Assembly (NCBI GenBank): GCA_009694745.1 | Contig: SHUF01000022.1 | Span: 1 to 41,368, forward strand | From: Acidobacteriota bacterium | Lineage (GTDB): Bacteria; Acidobacteriota; Vicinamibacteria; Vicinamibacterales; SCN-69-37 | Direction: 5' to 3' | DNA: 41,368 nucleotides | Shown: positions 17,441-24,884 of the stretch, piece by piece | Layout: each line of letters starts with the position of its first letter | Numbering within the stretch: the first letter of the stretch is position 1 | Program-made: the position numbers and the translations under genes | The notes under the pieces: generated by a model | Databases searched by the model: none | The model's input: only the letters and a program-made list of their open reading frames with translations | Told to the model about the DNA's origin: nothing

Positions 17441-17469
17441 TGACAAATAACAAGCCGGGGATGACAAAT
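17441..17469 (+). promoter_or_regulatory. Paired TGACAAAT octamers, possible activator sites
   Basis: Identical octamers TGACAAAT occur at 17441-17448 and 17462-17469, 21 bases apart start to start, that is two helical turns on one face. They lie about 115-145 bases upstream of the sigma-54 promoter, where enhancer-binding proteins such as PilR normally bind. Read on the other strand they give ATTTGTCA, containing TGTC as in described PilR sites. Binding is inference. Confidence 0.5.
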
Positions 17470-17512
17470 CTGACGTCTTAACGAAGAGGCAACGGGCCAA
17501 GCCGGAATAAAC

Positions 17513-17591
17513 GGTGCCAGGCTGTTCATTTAAGTCTTTGAATTAGAACAGTTTACGGGGAATCGAGCGCGAGTATTTGGAACTGGCACCG
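17513..17591. repeat. 9-bp inverted repeat spanning pilA promoter
   Basis: CGGTGCCAG (17513-17521) and CTGGCACCG (17583-17591) are perfect reverse complements separated by 61 bases. The second arm covers the sigma-54 -24 element. Between them lies an AT-rich stretch with CTGTTC and GAACAG arms (17520-17549). Confidence 0.6.
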
Positions 17592-17599
17592 AAGTTGCT
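17584..17599 (+). promoter_or_regulatory. Sigma-54 (RpoN) promoter of pilA
   Basis: TGGCAC, five bases (CGAAG), then TTGCT matches the -24/-12 consensus exactly, with the required 12-base GG-to-GC spacing. It lies about 85 bases upstream of the pilA start. RpoN plus PilR control of pilin genes is well known in Pseudomonas and Myxococcus. The pilSR genes themselves are not in this window. Confidence 0.85.
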
Positions 17600-17685
17600 A
17601 AAGAGAGTTGACGGATGGTGCCACGGTGAGCCTACTTCATGACGAGGCGGACATCGGGGCCGATATGGACAAGGGACACAAAATC

Positions 17686-18198
17686 ATGACGGGCAAACGA
17701 GACCAGGGTTTTACGCTTATTGAACTGTTGATCGTCGTCGCAATCATCAGCATCATCGCGGCGATCGCGGTGCCGAACCTGCTGCGCGCACGTATGAGCG
17801 CCAACGAGACGTCGGCGCTCGCGTCGCTGAAGGTCGTCAACTCCTCAGAGGTTGCCTATTCGGCCTCCTGCGGTAACAACGGCTACGCGATCTCCTTCGT
17901 GACGCTCGCGACGCCCGCGCCGACGATGGGCTTCATCTCGGCCGACCTCGGCGTGGCGGCACCCATCAAGAGCGGCTACAACTTCGTGCTGGCGGCGGGT
18001 GCTGGTGCCATGCCTGGTCCGGCCGATTGCAACGCGGTCGAGACCCAGACGGGCTACTACGCGTCGGCTCGGCCTACTGGCTATGGCACGACGGGCAGCA
18101 AGTCGTACGCGACCAACGCCGCCAACACGGTGTACCAGCAGTGGGCGGACATCTCCATTGCTGAGCCGTTTGGTCTCCCCGCGATTCCGATCGGTTGA
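17686..18198 (+). CDS. pilA: Type IV major pilin PilA
   Basis: The prepilin has a short basic leader MTGKRDQG, cleaved before F by PilD. The mature N-terminus FTLIELLIVVAIISIIAAIA has Glu at +5 and forms the assembly helix, followed by VPNLLRARMSANE. The mature protein is 162 residues with exactly two cysteines, C54 and C107, which may form a disulfide. The globular part is rich in Gly, Ala, Ser and Tyr. ATG 17686 is preceded by AAGGGA; an upstream in-frame ATG would give an overlong leader. A sigma-54 promoter lies upstream and a strong hairpin downstream. Confidence 0.93.
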   Translation: MTGKRDQGFTLIELLIVVAIISIIAAIAVPNLLRARMSANETSALASLKVVNSSEVAYSASCGNNGYAISFVTLATPAPTMGFISADLGVAAPIKSGYNFVLAAGAGAMPGPADCNAVETQTGYYASARPTGYGTTGSKSYATNAANTVYQQWADISIAEPFGLPAIPIG

Positions 18199-18214
18199 TC
18201 GGTTAGGTTAGTTG

Positions 18215-18267
18215 CCGCCGCTCAGGGCCGGGGCCAGCCCCCGGACCTGCGCGGCGGGTTCTTTTTG
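18215..18267 (+). terminator. Rho-independent terminator after pilA
   Basis: A long interrupted hairpin: CCGCCGC pairs with GCGGCGG, CAGG with CCTG, and CCGGGG with CCCCGG, followed by TTCTTTTT. It would isolate the highly expressed pilin transcript from the genes downstream. Confidence 0.85.
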
Positions 18268-18296
18268 CAGTCTCTCCTGTGGTACAACATCCCCGT

Positions 18297-19529
18297 ATGA
18301 CTCCTCGTGTCCGGTCGCTGGTGTTGTTGTTCGGTCTCGTAGGGCTGGGGTTCGCTGGCGCATCCGCCTGGGTGCACTACCAGTTGCTGACCGACCCGAG
18401 TTACACAAGTTTTTGTGACGTCAACGCCACGTTCAATTGTTCGCAGGTCTACATGAGCCAGTACGGCTCATTCCAGGGTGTGTCCACCGCCGTTGGCGGG
18501 CTCATCTGGTTTGGCCTGGCCGTGGTGCTGGCTGCGTTTGGCGGTGCTCCGGCTCCGGTGGACGCCAAGAGCACCGCGCCCACCAGTCCGGTCGGCGCCT
18601 ACCTTTTTGCGTGGTCCACTCTTGGCCTCGCGGCGATTCTGTATCTGGCGTACGCGTCGTTTTTTATCCTGGGCACCGCGTGCCTGCTCTGCATCGGCAC
18701 CTACGTGTGCGTCACTGCCATTTTTGTTCTTTCGGGCGTGTCGTCGTCGGTTCCCATGGCGGAACTGCCGGCCCGTCTGGTTGATGATCTCAAGGGCGTC
18801 ATGAAGAATCCTGCCATGCTAACCGTCGCCGTGGTGTTGCTGGCCGGTGTCGCCAGCACGCTCGCGTTTTTTCCGCACGACGCCCAGCCCGCCACAGCAG
18901 ACGAGGCTGCGGCCCAGGTGAACCAGGCCGCGCCGCCGCCAGCCGATCAGGTGCAGGCCTGGCTGCTGGAGTGGGAGAAGGCGCCGCGCGAAGAGACCGG
19001 CGTACCCGCCGAGGGCGCCAAGGTGGTGGTGATCAAGTTCAACGACTTTCAGTGTCCGTCGTGTCGCGAAGGATGGGCATCGCTCAGACCCGTCATCGAT
19101 CAGTTCGCGCAGACACATCCTGGTGCGGTGAAATACGTCATCAAGGACTTTCCTCTTGAAGGCGAATGCAATTTTTCGACGCCCAGCATGAATCACTATG
19201 CATCGTGTGAAGCGTCTGCCGCGCTGCGGATGGCGCGTGCGGTTGGCAAGGCCGACGAAATGGAAGCGTGGCTGTTTGAGAACCAGACCCGCCTGGTCGG
19301 CGGTGTAGACGTGGTCACTGAAGGACTCAAAGCGGTGACCGGCCTGACCAACTTCGCGGAGCAGTTTCCGCAGATGCTGGTGGCCATCCGTCAGGACGTT
19401 TCCGACGGAGTGGCCCTGCGCATTGGTGGAACCCCGACCTACTTCGTCAATGGTGTGAGGCTGACACGCAACCTGCCACCTGCCTACTTCAGGGCCGCCA
19501 TCGAACATGAGTTGAAGAAGCCCAATTGA
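18297..19529 (+). CDS. VKOR-DsbA fusion, thiol oxidase
   Basis: The 410-residue membrane protein joins a vitamin K epoxide reductase domain to a periplasmic thioredoxin-like DsbA domain. The VKOR part (1-180) has four to five membrane helices, the loop cysteines C40 and C48, and the active-site pair C129-x2-C132 (CLLC). The DsbA part has CPSC (C253, C256) and the cis-proline stretch GGTPTYFVNG. Such fusions replace the DsbA/DsbB pair: the thioredoxin domain oxidises substrates and VKOR passes electrons to quinone. Its place between pilA and the pilus ABC genes suggests pilin subunits as substrates; that is inference. ATG 18297 gives a proper first helix. Confidence 0.88.
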   Translation: MTPRVRSLVLLFGLVGLGFAGASAWVHYQLLTDPSYTSFCDVNATFNCSQVYMSQYGSFQGVSTAVGGLIWFGLAVVLAAFGGAPAPVDAKSTAPTSPVGAYLFAWSTLGLAAILYLAYASFFILGTACLLCIGTYVCVTAIFVLSGVSSSVPMAELPARLVDDLKGVMKNPAMLTVAVVLLAGVASTLAFFPHDAQPATADEAAAQVNQAAPPPADQVQAWLLEWEKAPREETGVPAEGAKVVVIKFNDFQCPSCREGWASLRPVIDQFAQTHPGAVKYVIKDFPLEGECNFSTPSMNHYASCEASAALRMARAVGKADEMEAWLFENQTRLVGGVDVVTEGLKAVTGLTNFAEQFPQMLVAIRQDVSDGVALRIGGTPTYFVNGVRLTRNLPPAYFRAAIEHELKKPN

Positions 19530-19533
19530 CGTT

Positions 19534-20460
19534 GTGTCTGTCGTCCTTCGACTTGACCGTCTGACAAAAAACTTCCCGGCCGGCCTGTTCGGCTGGAAGA
19601 AACAGCGTGCGCTCGACGAAGTCTCGTTCGAGTTGTCGCGCGGCGAAGTGTTCGGCCTGCTCGGACCGAATGGGGCCGGCAAAACCACCACGCTCAAACT
19701 GATTACGGGCCTGCTGCGCCCGACCTCGGGGCACGTCACCGTGTTTGGTGGTGTTCCCGGTGATCGGGCAGCGCGCGCGGCTCTGGGATTCCTGCCCGAG
19801 CACCCCGTATTTTACGACCACCTGACCGCCGAGGAACTGCTCGCGTACTTCGCCGGCCTGTGCGGGATCTCGGGCGCCGATCGCACCCGTCGCGTGGGCC
19901 AGGTGCTTGACGACGTGGGACTGGGCGACGCGAGGCGTCGTCCCATGCGCCAGTATTCCAAGGGCATGCTGCAACGGGTCGGCCTGGCGCAGGCCCTGAT
20001 CAATGAACCGGCGCTCGTGATTCTCGACGAGCCGATGTCGGGGCTTGACCCGATTGGGCGGCGCGAAGTGCGGGAGTTGATCCTGAAACTTCGCGACGCT
20101 AGTCGCACCGTGCTCTTCAGTTCACACATCCTGTCGGATGCCGAGACGCTGTGTTCACGCGTAGCGATTCTGGCCCGCGGTCGCCTCATGGCCAGCGGCG
20201 CGGTGGGGGACCTCACCGCCGGCAAGGTCGGTGGGTGGGAAGTGATTGGCGCCAATCTGTCGCCCGCTGCAGTGGCCGCGCTGCAGCCGCGTACCATGCG
20301 CGCGACCCGGATCGCGCACGGCCGTTATACCTTCGAGTTGCGTGAGGGCGAACGCCCCGAGCCGTTCATTGCGGCGATGACCGAGTTGGGCGGGGGGTTG
20401 GTGTCGGCGTCGCCCACCCGAGCCACGCTCGAAGACGTCTTCGTGGAGCAGGTGTCATGA
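19534..20460 (+). CDS. ABC transporter ATP-binding protein (PilH-like by position)
   Basis: The 308-residue cytoplasmic ATPase has Walker A GPNGAGKT (44-51), signature YSKGMLQ (141-147), Walker B LVILDEP and the switch region SSHIL. It belongs to the ABC-2 type. The about 80-residue C-terminal extension after SGAVGDLTAG is usual in this group. The start is GTG 19534, four bases after the VKOR-DsbA stop. In Myxococcus xanthus an ABC ATPase and permease (PilH, PilI) lie between pilA and pilD and are needed for pilus assembly. This gene occupies the same place, so orthology is likely but rests on position. Confidence 0.88.
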   Translation: MSVVLRLDRLTKNFPAGLFGWKKQRALDEVSFELSRGEVFGLLGPNGAGKTTTLKLITGLLRPTSGHVTVFGGVPGDRAARAALGFLPEHPVFYDHLTAEELLAYFAGLCGISGADRTRRVGQVLDDVGLGDARRRPMRQYSKGMLQRVGLAQALINEPALVILDEPMSGLDPIGRREVRELILKLRDASRTVLFSSHILSDAETLCSRVAILARGRLMASGAVGDLTAGKVGGWEVIGANLSPAAVAALQPRTMRATRIAHGRYTFELREGERPEPFIAAMTELGGGLVSASPTRATLEDVFVEQVS

Positions 20461-21233
20461 CGCGTGTGCGGCTGGTGGCCTGGCACGTCTTCAAGGAGAG
20501 TGTCCGCGATCGCGTCCTGTTCGCGATTGCCGGCTTCGCGCTGATCCTCGTCGCGGCGTCGGTACTCATCGGGCAGATTACCGCCGGCCAGGACGTGAAG
20601 ATCATCAAGGACATCGGGTTGGCCACGCTTGAACTGGCCGGTGTCCTGATGGCGGTGTTTATCGGCGTGGGGCTTGTGGCCAGGGAAATTGAACGCCGCA
20701 GCGTTTACGCCCTGCTCGCCAAGCCGGTGCACCGGTGGGAGTTTGTGGTGGGCAAGTTCGCCGGGCTGGTGGGCACCATCACCGTCAACCTGCTGCTGAT
20801 GACCCTCGCGCTGTTTCTGCTGCTCGCGTGGATCGAGTGGAAGATGCCCGATCTGGCGTTGTTCAAGGCGGTGATCCTGATCCTCGCTGAACTGGCGCTC
20901 CTGACTGCGGTGGCGCTGTTCTTCTCCACATTTTCATCAAGCGGCATCCTCTCGGCAGGGCTGACGTTGGGCGTGTTTGTGGTGGGCCTCTTCAGCGAAG
21001 ACCTGCGCGGATTCAGCGGCATCGTCAGTTCAGAGATGCTGGCGTCGGTGGTGCGCGCGATCGGCGTGATCGTGCCGGCGTTTTCGGCCTTCGACATCAA
21101 GGCGGATGTGGTCAATGGCCGGCCGCCGGTGCCTTGGGCATACGTGGCGATGACGGTGGCGTATGCCGCGTGTTACGCGGGTGCGCTGGTGGGTGGCGCT
21201 GTGGCCATCTTCTCGCGCCGGGAGTTCAAGTGA
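20457..21233 (+). CDS. ABC-2 type permease (PilI-like by position)
   Basis: The 258-residue inner-membrane protein has about six membrane segments, near residues 20-40, 55-75, 100-122, 135-160, 165-185 and 230-252. It carries the signature GLVAREIERRSVYALLAKPV of NosY-type ABC-2 permeases. It overlaps the ATPase gene by ATGA and is its obvious partner. By position it corresponds to PilI of the Myxococcus pilus cluster. The substrate is unknown. It shares the GTGA overlap at its end with the next gene, so three genes are translationally coupled. Confidence 0.85.
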   Translation: MTRVRLVAWHVFKESVRDRVLFAIAGFALILVAASVLIGQITAGQDVKIIKDIGLATLELAGVLMAVFIGVGLVAREIERRSVYALLAKPVHRWEFVVGKFAGLVGTITVNLLLMTLALFLLLAWIEWKMPDLALFKAVILILAELALLTAVALFFSTFSSSGILSAGLTLGVFVVGLFSEDLRGFSGIVSSEMLASVVRAIGVIVPAFSAFDIKADVVNGRPPVPWAYVAMTVAYAACYAGALVGGAVAIFSRREFK

Positions 21234-21916
21234 CGATTTCCGGAAAGGCCATCGGCGTGTACCTGGGCGTAGCGGCGGGCATTGGACTCGCGGCCGTCAC
21301 CCTTGATGCCCGCGACCGGATGTATCCGCGCGAGACATCAGAGGAGCGGTTGCTGTATTTGACGAGCGGTCGCGTGGCCGATCACCTGGCGCTCTCATTC
21401 GACGCCGTCATGGCCGACGTCTACTGGATTCGCACGGTGCAGTACTACGCAAGCCAGCGGAAGTCGCGCCACTTCAGTGGCGGCTATGAGTTGCTCGATT
21501 CGCTGCTGGACTTGACCACGTCGCTCGATCCGTACTTTTCGGTGGCGTACCAGTTCGGCGCGATTTTCCTGTCTGAACCGCCGCCTGATGGCGCCGGCCG
21601 CACCGACCTGGCGATCGCATTGCTCGAGAAGGGGCTGCGCGTGGAACCGCGGTGGCAGTACGCACAAGCACTCGGCTTTGTGCACTATTGGCACCGGAAT
21701 GACCTGGTGGCCGCGGCGAACGAGTTCAAGCGCGCGGGCCTGATGCCGGGCGCACCGCCGTGGCTCGGGCCGCTCGCCGCGAACACGCTGGCGAAGGGCG
21801 GCGGCCGCGAAGGCGCGCTCGTGATGTTTACGGAGCTTGCGAAGTCCGAAGAGAAGTGGATCCGTCAGCTGGCCGAGCGACGGCTTCGTGAACTCCGCCA
21901 GGAAACGGGACGATGA
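21230..21916 (+). CDS. Membrane-anchored protein with TPR-like helices, pilus cluster
   Basis: The 228-residue protein has one N-terminal membrane anchor (IGVYLGVAAGIGLAAVTL) and then a helical region. The helices include LLYLTSGRVADHLALSFDAV, MADVYWIRTVQYY, LLDLTTSLDPYFSVAYQFGA and LLEKGLRVEPRWQYAQALGF, which resemble degenerate TPR repeats. It starts at GTG 21230 overlapping the permease stop and overlaps pilD by ATGA. In Myxococcus PilG is the accessory partner of PilH/PilI; this protein is a candidate for that role. I do not recognise a named family with confidence. Confidence 0.7.
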   Translation: MTISGKAIGVYLGVAAGIGLAAVTLDARDRMYPRETSEERLLYLTSGRVADHLALSFDAVMADVYWIRTVQYYASQRKSRHFSGGYELLDSLLDLTTSLDPYFSVAYQFGAIFLSEPPPDGAGRTDLAIALLEKGLRVEPRWQYAQALGFVHYWHRNDLVAAANEFKRAGLMPGAPPWLGPLAANTLAKGGGREGALVMFTELAKSEEKWIRQLAERRLRELRQETGR

Positions 21917-22707
21917 CGTCATTCGAACTCAGCGTCCTCTTCATCTTTGGTCTGATGGTCGGCAGCTTTCTCAACGTCTGCATCGTCAGACTGCCGGCGG
22001 GGATCTCGATTGTCACGCCACCGTCGCGTTGCCCGAAATGTGCCATGCGGCTGGTGTGGCGCGACAACATTCCCGTGCTCAGCTGGCTCTGGCTCGGGGG
22101 CAAGTGCCGTACGTGCCGTGCGCCGATCAGTGGGCGCTATCCGATCATCGAACTTGCCACCGGTGCCGTGTTCCTGCTGCAGGGCGTCACGCTGCCGGGG
22201 TCGCCGGTCGCGGACACGGCCATGGCCGTCCTCCTCGCTTCGAGGCTCGTGTTCTCGTCGCTCCTCGTGGCGCTGCTGGCCACTGATCTCGAGACATTCC
22301 GGCTGCCGAACCCGCTGACGTATTTCGGCATTGGCGCCGGGATCGCGTTCAGCCTGATCGGTCCTCCGGGCCTGATGGAGAGCCTCATTGGCGCGGCGGT
22401 TGGTGCCGGCGTGCTGCTGCTGATCCGCGCAGTCTGGAAGCTCGCCCGTGGCGTGGATGCGATGGGGCTGGGTGACGTGAAGATGCTTGCGATGATCGGC
22501 GCCTTCCTGGGCTGGCCACACGTCTGGGCGGTTGTGCTGCTCTCAAGTCTGGTGGGCGCCCTCGTCGGCATCGGCATCGCCATCGCCGGGCGGGGGACGA
22601 TGCAGAGCAAGTTGCCGTTCGGGGTGTTCCTGTCGGTGGCCGCGCTGGTGTCGTCTGTCTGGGGCCAGCGCCTGATCGACTGGTACATGGGCACGCTGTC
22701 GATTTAG
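21913..22707 (+). CDS. pilD: Prepilin peptidase / N-methyltransferase PilD
   Basis: This bifunctional inner-membrane aspartyl protease cleaves type IV prepilins after the leader Gly and methylates the new N-terminal Phe. The cytoplasmic N-terminal domain has the zinc pairs C40-x2-C43 and C65-x2-C68. The catalytic aspartates are D125 in LLATDLETFRLPNPL and D188 in MGLGDVK. The product is 264 residues, a normal length, with about seven membrane helices. Its substrates nearby are PilA and the two pseudopilins. Stop is TAG. Confidence 0.95.
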   Translation: MTSFELSVLFIFGLMVGSFLNVCIVRLPAGISIVTPPSRCPKCAMRLVWRDNIPVLSWLWLGGKCRTCRAPISGRYPIIELATGAVFLLQGVTLPGSPVADTAMAVLLASRLVFSSLLVALLATDLETFRLPNPLTYFGIGAGIAFSLIGPPGLMESLIGAAVGAGVLLLIRAVWKLARGVDAMGLGDVKMLAMIGAFLGWPHVWAVVLLSSLVGALVGIGIAIAGRGTMQSKLPFGVFLSVAALVSSVWGQRLIDWYMGTLSI

Positions 22708-22834
22708 TCATTGCAGTTTTCGCTAGGCGGCTGCAGCGCGCCGTTGGCAGTTTCTGCAACATGGTCTGGTCTGGCCTCACGTTTCTGGGTGTTTTTGATG
22801 GTTTCAGGCCGGTCGGCCTGCTGGACCGGGAGTT

Positions 22835-22849
22835 GCACAGGTCCTGTGC
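22835..22849. promoter_or_regulatory. Perfect palindrome abutting pseudopilin start
   Basis: GCACAGG-T-CCTGTGC is a perfect 7-base-arm palindrome ending right before the GTG start at 22850. It covers the ribosome-binding region, so it could be an operator or an RNA element. It lies in a 142-base gap after pilD with no other recognisable element. Confidence 0.5.
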
Positions 22850-23245
22850 GTGTCACACCCCCCTTCGAAGCGCGGTTTCACTCTCATTGAAGTCCTGGTC
22901 GCGCTGGTACTGGTCTCGGTGCTGGTGGCAGGGGCCATGGGTCTGCTGGCCAAAGCCGCGGCCGTGATCGGGCTCGCGCGCGTCAGCACGACTGCGGCGC
23001 TGCTGGCGATGCAGAAGGTGGAGCAACTTCGCGCCGCGCCTGCCGTGATGGCGAGCGGCACCCAGCAAGACTATTTCGCGGCCGACAGCAGCGTGTCGCC
23101 GGCGGCGTCCGCGTTTTTTGTTCGGCGATGGACGGTGACGCCGGGATGGGCGGCGACCGGCGCGTCTTCGGTGGTCGTGGAAGTTCTGGCAGTGGGGTCC
23201 GGCCGCGTCGCAGAAGTACAGGCCGTGGTGGGAGGGCTGCCATGA
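22850..23245 (+). CDS. Minor pseudopilin (PilV/GspI-like)
   Basis: The 131-residue prepilin-like protein has a leader MSHPPSKRG and the mature N-terminus FTLIEVLVALVLVSVLVAGA with Glu at +5. A globular domain of about 95 residues follows, without cysteines. Short minor pilins of this kind (PilV, GspI) prime pilus assembly in a complex with other minor pilins. The start is GTG 22850, directly after a palindrome. It overlaps the next pseudopilin by ATGA. The exact subclass cannot be fixed from sequence alone. Confidence 0.82.
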   Translation: MSHPPSKRGFTLIEVLVALVLVSVLVAGAMGLLAKAAAVIGLARVSTTAALLAMQKVEQLRAAPAVMASGTQQDYFAADSSVSPAASAFFVRRWTVTPGWAATGASSVVVEVLAVGSGRVAEVQAVVGGLP

Positions 23246-23931
23246 CCTCGACGCGGGAATCGTCCGGATTCACGCTGGCCGAATTGCTGGTGGCGCTCGT
23301 GTTGAGTGCAATCGTCGTGTCAGCCGTGGCCGCGCTCACGGCCACCACGGACCGGTTCGCACGGTCGCAATCGCGCGTCATGGATGCGCAGCAACGGGCG
23401 CGCGTGATTGCCGAGACCCTCGGGCGCGATCTGCGTCTGGCGGGCGCGGGGCTCGATCGAGGGCCGATGTCGGGTCCGCTCAACCGCGTGTTTACGCCGC
23501 TGTGGCCACGGCGGGTTGGGCGCGTACGTCCCGACGCGCCGACGGTGGTGAGGCCGGATGCGCTCACGCTGGCCTGGGTGCCCGACACCATTATTCAGAC
23601 CACGCTCGCCAATGGTGATGTGCCGTCGCTCGGCCGCATTCTGCTGGTTCCGTGTGCGGGCGGGGCGTTGCCGTGCCGGGTCGCACGAGGCGCCACCCTG
23701 GCGGTCTTCGACGCGCCGGGAAGGTGTGCCGCCAGGGTGGCTTCGCGGCGGCGGCTCGGAGGCGGGAGTTTAGCGCACCCCGATCGTCCGAAGCGCGGCC
23801 CGCAGCTCCTTCGGTGTCACGTCCGAGACGACAGCGGTCACCCCAAGGCGGATCGGCAGCACGAAGTGCAGAGTGCCCTTCGACACTTTTTTGTCGCTCT
23901 GAATAGCGTCCAGGGCATCAGATGCCTTTAG
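23242..23931 (+). pseudogene. Minor pseudopilin (PilW-like), 3' part apparently lost
   Basis: The N-terminus is a good type III-leader pseudopilin: MTSTRESSG then FTLAELLVALVLSAIVVSAV. The next about 150 residues look like the PilW family (RARVIAETLGRDLRLAGAGL). After about residue 160 (near 23720) similarity to a pilin ends, and the frame runs into the antisense of aroB, stopping at 23931. PilW proteins are usually 250-350 residues. The 3' end was probably lost by a deletion joining this gene tail-to-tail to aroB. Any further minor pilin genes would have been lost with it. Confidence 0.7.
23692..23741. terminator. 13-bp inverted repeat near pseudopilin/aroB junction
   Basis: GCCACCCTGGCGG (23692-23704) and CCGCCAGGGTGGC (23729-23741) are perfect reverse complements with a 24-base loop. 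The repeat sits at the point where pseudopilin similarity stops. It may act as a bidirectional terminator or mark a rearrangement; there is no U-run. Confidence 0.5.
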
Positions 23932-24852
23932 GCCGGCCGTCGACGGCAGCGGGCCCATGCGCCCAATGATGGTCGTGAGCGCTTCCATGTCTTCGGCAGG
24001 AAAGATCCCGCGCCTGACCGAGAGCGCCGCCGCGGCGAGCATGCCGTAGCCCACCGCTTCGCCATGCAGGAAACGGCCGTACCGGCTGATCGCTTCCAGC
24101 GCATGTCCCACGGTATGCCCGAAGTTGAGGGTGCGTCGCAGTCCCTGCTCGCGCTCATCGGCCATCACCACCACGGCCTTCATGCGGCAGCAGTCTGCGA
24201 TGAGCGGCGTCAGCACCTCCGGGTCTTTGTTGAAGATGGCTGACAGATGCATTGCGATGTAATCGAAGAGCGGTCGCGAACCGATGACGCCGTATTTGAG
24301 GGCCTCGTAGAGCCCGGCGCGAAACTCACGGCGCGGCAACGTGTCCAGCAGTTCTGGATCGCAGATCACCAGTGACGGTGCGTGGAAGGCGCCCACCAGG
24401 TTCTTGCCGGCCGGCAGGTTGACACCGACCTTTCCGCCAATCGCGCTGTCCACCTGCGAAAGCAGCGTGGTCGGAATCTGCACAAGGCGAAGGCCGCGCA
24501 GATAAGTGGCCGCAGCGAAACCGGCCGCATCACCGACGACACCACCGCCGAATCCGATGATGATCGCGGACCGGTCGATTCGGCGCTCAAACAAGCCATC
24601 GTACAGTCGCGCCACGGTCGCGAGTTGTTTGGCCTTTTCGCCGTCGGGTATCAGCAGCGGCGGGTGTCCGCCGAGCACGTCCTGTATGCGGGCACTGTGC
24701 TGCCGCCACACTGGCGGACAACTCACGACTGCGGTGGTGCTGATGAGGCCCTGCTCGGCCAGCATCGAGCCCACCTGGCGCGTGAGCGCGGCCCCGATGA
24801 GTACGGGATACGAACCACCCGCATGTGTGACGTCCAGCCGAATGACAGCCAT
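23770..24852 (-). CDS. aroB: 3-dehydroquinate synthase
   Basis: The enzyme converts DAHP to 3-dehydroquinate, the second step of the shikimate pathway, using NAD and a divalent metal. The 360-residue product has the nucleotide loop GFGGGVVGDAAGFAAATYLR, the stretch IPTTLLSQVDSAIGGKVGVN, and the metal ligands in FGHTVGHALE and FLHGEAVGYG. ATG 24852 gives the usual start MAVIRLDV. Only 32 bases separate it from the divergent proS, so promoters must overlap the 5' ends. It ends in TAA. Confidence 0.95.
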   Translation of the reverse strand: MAVIRLDVTHAGGSYPVLIGAALTRQVGSMLAEQGLISTTAVVSCPPVWRQHSARIQDVLGGHPPLLIPDGEKAKQLATVARLYDGLFERRIDRSAIIIGFGGGVVGDAAGFAAATYLRGLRLVQIPTTLLSQVDSAIGGKVGVNLPAGKNLVGAFHAPSLVICDPELLDTLPRREFRAGLYEALKYGVIGSRPLFDYIAMHLSAIFNKDPEVLTPLIADCCRMKAVVVMADEREQGLRRTLNFGHTVGHALEAISRYGRFLHGEAVGYGMLAAAALSVRRGIFPAEDMEALTTIIGRMGPLPSTAGLKASDALDAIQSDKKVSKGTLHFVLPIRLGVTAVVSDVTPKELRAALRTIGVR

Positions 24853-24884
24853 CGCTCGTCGTGTAGGATAGCAGGAGCGAAGAG

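Noticed and set aside
17608..17685. Longer N-terminus for PilA starting at 17608 or 17665
   Set aside because: The ATG at 17686 has AAGGGA upstream and gives a normal 8-residue leader; the upstream codons do not look like a prepilin leader.
22753..22773. TTGGCAGTTTCTGCAAC as a second sigma-54 promoter before the pseudopilins
   Set aside because: The GG and GC dinucleotides are 10 bases apart instead of 12, so it does not fit the -24/-12 spacing.
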